Shown here: positions 56,066 to 64,000 of the stretch, piece after piece
Numbering within the stretch: the stretch's first letter is position 1
Layout of the letters: each line of letters begins with the position of its first letter
DNA from: Amborella trichopoda
Lineage: Eukaryota; Streptophyta; Magnoliopsida; Amborellales; Amborellaceae
Direction: 5' to 3'
Assembly (NCBI RefSeq): GCF_000471905.2
Contig: NW_006498102.1
Coordinates: 729,203-793,202, forward strand
Length of the DNA stretch: 64,000 bases
The notes under the pieces: model-generated
Told to the model about the DNA's origin: nothing
What the model saw: only the letters and a program-made list of their open reading frames with translations
The model's database searches: none
Position numbers and translations under genes: made by a program

Positions 56066-58300
56066 TAGGCTCAAATATGAGCAGTCCTAAAATGAGATAT
56101 CTTCAAATTAATTCAAAACAAATTAAAATTAGTAAATTGGAAGAAAATATAGGGCTAATCAAATTATAGATCTAAAATTGATGCAGATATGTTAGATCTG
56201 ATCCTTTATGGATCTATTGGTTGTGCCAATTGCGAATTTCACACCAAATAGATCTTTAAAAGCTAAAATTCTAACCAAATTTCCTAAGCCATGGGCATAA
56301 TCTAAAAAACCGAAAAAAAATAAATTAAAATAGAAAAAGATAGAGAACTTACCTTACGGAACCGGAAAACTGGAGTTTTGGGATCGGACCAAGCCACTTT
56401 TACCACCTCCACCTTGCTTGAATTCTCTTATTTGAGAGGCTGATCTTGCTAGAAAATAAGGTAGGGTGTCCTTAGGGTTCTAGGGTTTCCCTAGAACTTT
56501 CTACTAGTTTCTAAGAGTTTTTATGGGGGTTTTCCTATGGTTCTAGTGCTCCAAGTATTTTATATGAGTTTCTATGAATTTCTAAGATTTTTGGAAATTT
56601 TCCTAGCTTTATGAAAATTTCTAGCTTTATGAAAATTTCTAGAATTTTCTATATTTTGTAAGGGATTTTGGGCGAATTTCTGGATTATATTTATTTTCTA
56701 AATGATATTTTTGGGTTTTTGAGAGGAGTTTATATAGACTAGGCCTAAGGACATGGTTGAAACTTTTAGAAAGAAACACGGAGACCTATTGCAACTGCAA
56801 CATGGGTAAAACCATATAAAAGTGACCTTGTTTGATCCAAAACGTGTCAAACAGATTTATGCAGAGGGCTTTTAGAGTGTTGTTTGCCACTTATGGGCCC
56901 CATTGGTCGTATGCGAATAGTTGAGGGTCACACAGGCCATGAGCTTCGTTATTCGTGGAGTCGCGCTTCTCATACGTGACCCGTGGAGGTTTGCTCAGGG
57001 ACCTAAGTGTTTTTTTAAAAATAATTTTTCCTAGCCAATATCTTTCAAACCGTGGGTTGGATTCAAGTGATTCTTGAACAATTGGAAAGCTTTTAGAATC
57101 TACTATCAATTGGACTAGGTTTTGGAAGTTGTGGGACAACTCTAAAAGCCAAGGTTCACTATAATTTACTAAGCTTAGTGTACTCCTTAGGGCTCAAAAC
57201 TAAAGATTCTACAAATCTTTTAACTAGAAGTTTTAGGAGGCGGTGTCTAAAGTTGCACCTCTTTAGCATTCACCTGACACACCGAGTGAGCGCCAAAAAA
57301 GTAAACACTTGAGATACCATAGAAGAAATAAAAGGTCCTTCTTTCCAATGCTCAATACCCTTGGGAAGGTGGTACATGATGGATCTTGATCTGTAGGACA
57401 TAAACGTGAATTGCGTTGATTTTGGGGCAGTTATATGTTTTATTGAGAGGTCTCTGCCTATTAGTGTCCGTAGTGACAACAAAAGGAACCACGTTGATTG
57501 TGGGATGGTTTTGTTTTGTTGAGGCCACCACGATGCTACTTGGAATGCTAGATTGATATTTTCGATTTTAAACCTTTTCTTTTGGAAACTAGTTTCCAAT
57601 TGAATGGTAATAGAATTAGAAAATAGATGATACTAGAGAAAATGTAGTTAATTGATTTTCTTTTTTGCTTTTGATTCTAAAATCTGAGGACCACATGTTC
57701 AAGCTAAGGTTTTGGAAAACTAGTGGTTGCTTCTTATCAGGTGGCAGTGGAAACATCGAGTACTTTAAAAACTCCTCCATTTGTAAATATTGGAAACATG
57801 GAGAAAACTTTTCGGAACAGACACAGGGTTCCGAGTTTTGGCCTTAATCAAAGTTGTTACTTTTTTAAAAAAAACCAACAAACATATAGGGGAGAATTTT
57901 GAAAATAGGGAGAAATTTGAAAAACATGTTCGGCTGGTTAGCACTTCAATTCGTGCAATCATGGAGCCCACTAAGTAGTTTTACATTGTGTAGCACTAGA
58001 TGGATCTTTTGTATTTGCCCTGATCTTTTATGTCACATGGGTTTAACCTTTGATTTGAGAATGGGTCTCGACCTTTTCATGTCATATGGATGGACCATAT
58101 GATCTAGTCAAGTATACAATTAACATTTTTATTGTTTTTTTTATTCATGCCTGCTAAAACACTTACAAGTATCCAAAACTACAACTTTAATTCAAAGTAA
58201 AAGCTTAATATAATCTAGAATTATTACTTGTGCATCATAAAAAAGTACTTTTATTCATTTAAAAATCAAGATACAAAATAGAAGGGTGAATCATGAAACT
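56066..58300. other. Noncoding interval, possible old LTR
   Basis: No coding domain. 56340-57130 has features common in plant LTRs (a GAACTTACCTTACGG-like word, TCTAGGG/TTTCTAGAATTT repeats, TCTTTCAAACCGTGGGTTGG), but no TG..CA ends or duplication were found. Short frames on the minus strand at 56891-57599 are unassigned. Confidence 0.35.
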
Positions 58301-58319
58301 TGGATCCATAAAAGCATAT

Positions 58320-59910
58320 TATCTTATCAAGAGTTATCCCTAAGGACTTATTACATCCCACACCAGGTCTCCTCCACCGTTGATACACGTGATCTAGGTC
58401 ATCTACTCAAGATTTATCCCTAAGGACTTATTGCACCGTACGCCAGGTCTCCTGCACCGATGATATACGTGACCTAGGTTATCTACTTTATCTCACAATT
58501 TGAGACGCCTTGGCAAAACCATACTCAAAATATGAGAGCATATACTGAGCCTTAGAGCAGGGGTCTCTCTGAAAGCGTAAACTCCTTTTTTTATTTTCTA
58601 AACCGTAGAGAGAGATGAGATAGAAAGGGAGAGAGAATTGGATATGCAGCCCTAGGAGAGAGAGAGAAGTGCACTGACCCCATCCTCTTGAGGGATATTT
58701 ATAATGTGAAATTAGACTTTTTGGTGCCTAAGACTTGCCATCTTTATGGAGACTCAATCTTAACCATTGCTCTACAATGATCTGTAGGTTGAAGAGCTCT
58801 TAGCCAGACATTCGTTGAATTAGCCATCATGATTAAAGAAATATACTAGAATCTTATCCCTTACTTTCAATAACATATTCCTATCAAATATCTAATATAT
58901 AACAAATATAGAAATGTATCATTCCTAACTCTTTCAAAAGTTTGAAATCAATTAATTAATTAATTAATTAATTAATCTTCTCTTTTCTTTCTAAACTAGG
59001 AAACTTCTCCCTCAACAGAACATGGAAGGTGGGGTGTGCTACCATGTGGGTCCCATGCCCACCTAGATGGGCTCCATGTGGTGGGCCCCTACCTTAAATG
59101 GACCCTCATATGCCCCAACAAATTTTAAATATAATAAAATAATATTTAAAATTCATTTAAAAATTTAAAACTGTTTATTTATAAGTTATTTTAATATTCT
59201 ACAATTCAAATAAAATGTATTTAAACATATTAAAATAAATTTTGATGGGAATTGGATCTAATGGGTTAAGAATAATGCAAATATACTGAAATACGAATGA
59301 CCCATGACCTATTGTAGGGGTTTACGATTAGTCTATTAAAGTTAGCCAATAAATAAAGAGAACACGATCCTAGTCTATAGACTATAGGTTCCCCTTCGGC
59401 AAGTCCAGGTCATGCAGACTTTCGCCCACTATTGCAATGGTGAATGACAATTATCTCTTTCGAACATGTATTCCATATGCTCCAATGAGCTACTTCTCAA
59501 ATGGTTATCTAGTGTACATGTTATGCGATGGCAATCATAGGGAATTTGGCCTTTGTCCCCTCAAGCCAGCCATTCACACACATGAGTCACATAGTCCCCT
59601 AGCCAACTATCTTAGGCATGTCACTGACCTCATCAAGTGATGACCCTACAAACCCTCTCTCGTTGTGCCACTTGCATAGGACTACAGGGTTTTAAACATC
59701 AACCGGGGCCTATCTTGTCAAAGCCTAGGTGAGTCACGACATCAAAGTACCTCTTTTGGTCCCTCTGGACCATAATCTTTTAGTCCCACTAGACCGTACT
59801 CCTATTGGAGTTATCACATCACTATAGTCATAGTTACACTTTCATAAGGTTGTTAAATATCCACATAACTCCAAATACCTCTCATTTGGCCTTTGAAGGC
59901 CTTACAATAT
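58320..59910. mobile_element. Repeat unit R1, copy 2 (uninterrupted)
   Basis: It aligns in order with 21900-22510 and 25340-26360 but lacks the 2.8-kb insertion present there. It contains a (TTAA)n run at 58948-58978. At the right edge TGTAAGGCC (reverse strand) is preceded by a purine-rich tract at about 59915-59945, as at the 3' LTR border of an LTR retrotransposon on the minus strand. That reading is inference. Confidence 0.6.
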
Positions 59911-59939
59911 CTCCCTCACACACTCTCATCCCCCCATTT

Positions 59940-60690
59940 CAATATCTCTTGAGCATATCTCACTTACTGTCTCATTCCTATTGCAATGCAAACATCTTGG
60001 TGAACTCTTTTGCCACCAATCCCTTCATCAAGGATCACTAACATAGCCTTTGTGGGAGATACAAAGCCTCTAACTCTAGTACTTAGATCTCACCCTGATC
60101 ATGGTAGTAGTCTGTCTTGGCATCCTGGTGTTCCATTACAACCATGGCCATTTGCAAAGCAAATAGTGAACTTGTTGTCATAGAAAATCTTCACTCACCC
60201 TCTTTACATGGAGTTATATTACAGCAATTTGAGGAAGTTTGTCAATCATGCTGCTCTTTCGTAGCTAGATAACCTGACCACATATCCAAGTTCTATGGTA
60301 GACAACATCATAGTATGTTGTTCCAGATGGCATAAGCAGGTACTCCAACTAGGGTATTACGCCATCTAGATCCCTTCGGCATTTCATAATAGAATACATG
60401 CACAATTGAATATCCGAGTTTGTGGAACTACAACTCCCACTCAAACAAAAATCACATATACCTCGTACTATATCAAAGCCTCATGCTCATGCCATGAGTT
60501 TGTTCAGCAAGCCTCACACCAAAATAACTCTTGCCCATGTTTTGTAATATGCAAACTTTTCACAAAGTATAAAGGTTCAACCACGCTTGCCTCTTGGTTG
60601 TACCCCTTTACAAACCAAGTGGTCTTATCTATAATATATGTCAGGGAAGCCATACATGTCGGGTTCTCATGAACCCCTAGCTTGCGGAAC
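59940..60690. other. Unassigned, possibly internal retrotransposon sequence
   Basis: It lies between the R1 unit and the LTR-like segment. If R1 is an LTR on the minus strand, this would be the internal 3' end of that element. No domain could be read with confidence in any frame. Confidence 0.3.
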
Positions 60691-61340
60691 TGAGAATCTC
60701 AAATACCGGGTGCCTACCCAAGATCGTGTACATGATTGGCTAATACGACGTAGATGAATGCAAGAATAAATCGAGTGCGAGAAATACAATAAATATAAAA
60801 AATGCATACCACAACAACACATGATTTACGTGGTTCACCCTGTAGGGCTACATCCATGCCGTCGACAACTAGAAATCCACTATCACAATGAAGATTACAG
60901 TTTTGGGTTGTAAGAGATATACATCTCTTTAAATATCGGTAAAAAACCATCACCGATTTTCCCTTCTAAACCTGCTCTCTTGACTGAGCTTGCTCTCTTG
61001 ACTGAGCAAAACCGTCGATCAAATACCTTCTTTCCCACCACAATTCCACTACCGAAAAGATAATCTCGAGAGCAACTAAGAGACTTTCTCTCTCTAGAAA
61101 TGGAAGCCTTAGGCAACCCAAACTCATGTGAATACTGCCTCTCTCTTGGAGGCCATGTCTCTCTCTCTTAGATACCCATCTCCATATTGGAGATCCATTC
61201 CCATACCCCCCAAACAAGTAACCCTAAAAAGGATGGTAATATGCCTTCCTGAATTCTCTTTTATGGAGGCCACTTTGAGTTTCTTTTTTGCTCCCCAAGA
61301 AATCCCTTCTCGTTTTACCATAATACCTTTAATTTTTTTA
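60690..61340 (-). mobile_element. Ty1/copia-like LTR remnant
   Basis: On the minus strand the segment contains a run GTAGCCCTACAGGGTGAACCACGTAAATCATGTGTTGTTGTG (60865-60805, described by parts), typical of the U5 side of many plant copia LTRs. Before it are repeated GAGAGAGAGA..GTCTCTTAGTTGCTCT words and a short direct repeat TCAGTCAAGAGAGCA. No matching second LTR or TG..CA ends were defined. Confidence 0.45.
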
Positions 61341-61908
61341 ATGAAAATATAGATTTGGTGATTTTGACTATCACCAAAGCTAACAATATATGATCCGAAT
61401 CCTAAGACTTTCCATATGATTATTGGTCTTAAGTAATCGAGGATTCCAACTACCAATGAATAGGTCTCAAAACAGGGCTTAATATTTACATAAAAGCATG
61501 AGTCAAACTGTATGGGTACCTAAAAGCATGAGTCAAACTATATGGTTACCTAAGACTTTCCATATAATTATGCTTTTTTTTATAAAAAGCATGAGTCAAC
61601 CTGTATGGGTACCTAAAATAGGTGCATTCATAATGCTCTTAAGAGTGGCATATCTCCCATCTTATAAAAAAAGACTAATTTCAAAACCTAATGTTTTCCC
61701 TTCTTATCAAAAACTCTTGATTTGGTATAATTTCATAAAAAATGGTTTCGAAATAGAGCCAGGCGGTTTGGCATAATTTTCACAAATCAGGTGGACCTCG
61801 GGATCTTTCTAAAACATAACCTCTAAATCTGGTATTTTGAATAACAAAGGTCTATATTTTATCAAATTCATTTTTCAAAACAGGGACTTCATCTTTTTAC
61901 AATTAGTT
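61341..61908. other. Noncoding with short repeated motif
   Basis: The phrase AAAGCATGAGTCAAACTGTATGGGTACCTAA occurs about three times at 61490-61620, which opens a 92-codon frame (61498-61776) that repeats MSQTVWVPKS-like residues. It looks like a tandem repeat rather than a gene. Confidence 0.55.
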
Positions 61909-61911
61909 TTA

Positions 61912-62082
61912 GAGTAATGATCCTATGAGACCCTTCCACACCCATATGTGTGGACCATTAAATTTGGCACTGATCACATGGGTGTGAGACTTGACTTTTC
62001 TAGATATCTGTATCAAATTTAATAGTGATCATTTGGTGTCCTACATACATGAGTGTGAGGGGGTCTCATAAGATCATTACTC
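61912..62082. mobile_element. Hairpin MITE, family 3, copy 2 (171 bp)
   Basis: TTA flanks both ends (61909-61911, 62083-62085). The inverted ends GAGTAATGATCCTATGAGACCC and, reversed, GAGTAATGATCTTATGAGACCC differ at one base. The halves pair through most of their length. Confidence 0.88.
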
Positions 62083-62284
62083 TTATTTTTATTGCATTCA
62101 TTTTAATTTTACCAAATCATGTCCCAATCATTATTTTACAATTATTTTAAAAAATAATCATAAAAATCCATCTATATTTATAAAGTGTGACTCAAATTAA
62201 AAAAATATAGATGGTCATCCAAAACCCGATATACAAAATTTTTTTTGCACTGCAACACATATATACATTGAGCACGTACGCTAT

Positions 62285-63080
62285 GCTCCTTTGGGAGCAA
62301 AGTATACGTTTACTCTCTCAAGTAAAATGCTTAAGAAAAACATTTATATAAGGGTGAGGTTCTGAACAATCAATTTAAGGTGCACATCAAAATTTCACTA
62401 GAAGAGGTTTTTTCATTGCTGAAAAATTCTTAGTTCGATCATCTCGACCTCAAGATGTATGGAAATCATAAAAAATAGATTTCTAGTCTTGGAAATAATG
62501 TATCTTGTAATACATGCTCAAACTACACTATTTTTTAATATTTAAATTTTCAAGTAGGATGTCTGCTTTCAACATTTTCAAGTGTTCATAGATTTATGCT
62601 CGAACTACACTATTTTTTAATCCTTAAATTTTATAATTTAGAGATGAAAATAAATTTTTAGGCCATCATAGAAATTTCTATTACTGAAACAACAAGTTTC
62701 GGCACTATTTGAAGGTGCGCCTTACTTTGATTGGTTAGGCCTTTAGCCTTATATAGACCACGCCCAAAGACTTATTTGGAAGTTTTATTTTTTATTTGAA
62801 ATTTTGATATCCATCTAATTGTTATGAGATGATTATTTTCAAAAAAAAAAATTAGGCTTTGAATTCTTGAATATCTAGATCATTCCCTAAAAAATTGGGA
62901 TGGTTCCCGTGAAATCTTGGGATGCCATATTTTAGGTACATAGAAAGTGAGGTCAATTGTTTTTTTTGGAGGTTGGTTACGGGGTTCTAGAGATCATATC
63001 TTCCAAAATTGGTATCTAAAAGATATTCCTAATGTAATTTTTGTCTGAGGGAGTAAATAGACAGTATACTATGCCGGAGT
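62285..63080. mobile_element. TIR element R4, copy 2, with R3 repeat inside
   Basis: The ends GCTCCTTTGGGAGCAAAGTATACGTTTACTC and, reversed, CACTCCGGCATAGTATACTGTCTATTTACTC are inverted. The interior at 62860-63050 matches R4 copy 1. The extra 450 bp are accounted for by an R3 repeat at about 62335-62770. Confidence 0.68.
62335..62770. repeat. AT-rich dispersed repeat R3, copy 4
   Basis: It begins ATTTATATAAGG and carries AATTTAAGGTGCACATC and ATCATCTCGACCTCAAGATGTATGG. It ends GGTGCGCCTTACTTTGATTGG..CCTTATATAGACC, an approximate inverted form of its beginning. It lies within R4 copy 2. Confidence 0.62.
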
Positions 63081-63159
63081 GAGAAATCTTTGGGCATATT
63101 ACAATACGCAAGAACATTAAAAAAAACATAAAGAAGCATAGGGATCCGTTTATTTATTG

Positions 63160-63400
63160 GTGAGGTAACTAGTAAATAAATAACATTTTCTCCCCATCAC
63201 GAGGTGTTCGTTTAGTGAGGGGATTAAAATTTCCAAGCATACCAAAGTTTGCATTTCTTTCCAAATGAAGACAATTATATCATTGTATTGTCATCATATT
63301 TAAATTGGCCTATATGGAATCATAATTGCTTGCTTGAAACGATTGAACATTGGCTGGCCCCTACAACTTTGGATTCACAACTCAGTGAAATCATAGGCCA
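63160..63400. repeat. Second copy of the 54.1-55.0 kb segment
   Basis: It carries the continuous version of the sequence that is split by R2 repeats at 54.1-55.0 kb. Confidence 0.7.
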
Positions 63401-63589
63401 TCATTTGTTTTTTCTTTTTTGTTAATTAAGTGAGGATGACGAGCCCCTACCTGTTTTCTAAATTGTTAGTGGTTTTTTAAAACTTTAGGTGAAAATAGAA
63501 GCCTAGACTTTAGCTAGGGTACAAGCTACTACCACGACCCCTATTATCATGTTAGAAGTACTTTCAATGATTAAATAGTGTGGAGATAG

Positions 63590-63845
63590 GTATTGTGGCT
63601 CGACTGGGACGAGGTACTCGCTCATTGGCCGAGATGAGTTACTCGGGTAAGTCCAAGTAACTAGTTTAAGTCTAACTCGAGTAAAAAAATAAAATGAATA
63701 AAAAAAAAATGTAAAGTATATAGCTTCCTTTTTTTAAAAAAAAACAAAAAAAATCAAACATAATATGGTGTATCAGTTAGCCTTGCACTCTTTGTATAGT
63801 GCTTTACCCTAGGTCTAAGGTTGGATCCCCACCATAACACCTTTT
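63590..63845. repeat. ACTCG-rich hAT fragment and tRNA-like segment
   Basis: 63590-63685 has the ACTCG/GAGTA words of the element at 53299-53780. 63765-63835 reads TCAGTTAGCCTTGCAC and AGGTTGGATCCCC, loosely like pol III A and B boxes. Both are fragments. Confidence 0.35.
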
Positions 63846-63849
63846 TAAA

Positions 63850-64000
63850 ATGGAAAATTGTTTGATGACTAAAGCATCTATCTTAAAGATGGATCCAAAT
63901 AGGTGGTCCATCTAAAAATAATTGAAACTAAAGGTCCAAATGTTTTCTTAATAGAATTTTTATTTCTAATTTTTAAAATTTATTTATTTTTCGTACTCAT
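63850..64000. mobile_element. TIR element R5, copy 3 (runs off the window)
   Basis: GGAAAATTGTTTGATG..AAAGCATCTATCTTAAAGATGGATCCAAATAGGTG and the following T/A-rich part match the left half of copies at 38955 and 45845. The right half lies outside the window. Confidence 0.65.

Noticed and set aside
55743-56169. Overlapping frames of 60-107 codons on both strands
   Set aside because: They arise from TA/CA microsatellite and from GGTC/GACC repeats of a MITE that lack stops.

Overview
This is a nuclear segment of a flowering-plant genome. The evidence is GT-AG introns in a plant-specific DUF1218 gene, a CLE peptide gene, an endogenous plant pararetrovirus, L1-type LINEs with plant RNase H tails, LTR-retrotransposon debris, and many hAT-like and Harbinger-like MITEs in AT-rich DNA. 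The species cannot be fixed from the sequence. Only two ordinary host genes are supported; almost everything else is mobile-element sequence in various stages of decay.

Layout. 0-2.2 kb is AT-rich noncoding DNA with short repeats and one strong hairpin. 2.2-5.5 kb is a broken, internally duplicated LINE (+ strand) interrupted by a sharply bounded 680-bp insert of mitochondrial-like composition. 6.7-8.1 kb is a doubtful retroelement relic with a protease-like motif. 8.4-12.5 kb is a cluster of related hAT elements whose ends carry CCTAGGCGG-type motifs; one retains three tandem BED zinc fingers. 13.15-21.05 kb is a rearranged, defective endogenous caulimovirid (florendovirus/petuvirus-like). 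It has regulatory region, tRNA-Met primer site, movement protein, coat protein, zinc knuckle and protease on +, then a head-to-head inverted copy of ORF2 and RNase H on -. 21.2-21.7 kb is a hAT MITE. 21.8-26.4 kb is a repeat unit seen again at 58.3-59.9 kb, split by a nested insertion that has its own inverted arms.

27.6-29.1 kb holds the last two visible exons of a DUF1218 membrane-protein gene with a MITE in the intron. 30.3-31.5 kb is a Harbinger-like element with TTA duplications. 32.47-33.13 kb is a 5'-truncated LINE with a 12-bp target duplication. 33.8-37.2 kb holds four MITEs. LINE pieces lie at 37.6-38.1 (+), 39.95-41.65 (-) and 42.27-45.4 kb (+). 47.30-47.58 kb is a complete CLE27-like signalling peptide gene preceded by a CT-rich leader and followed by GA repeats and a 250-bp run of N. 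48.4-64 kb has no supported gene; it carries hAT MITEs, several dispersed repeat families, SINE-like fragments, a repeat-family copy and a copia-like LTR remnant.

The two host genes have no evident functional link. The main interest lies in rearrangements that can be read from internal comparison: the inverted viral arms, the insertion with a built-in empty site, target-site duplications that date nested insertions, and repeat families that recur within the window.
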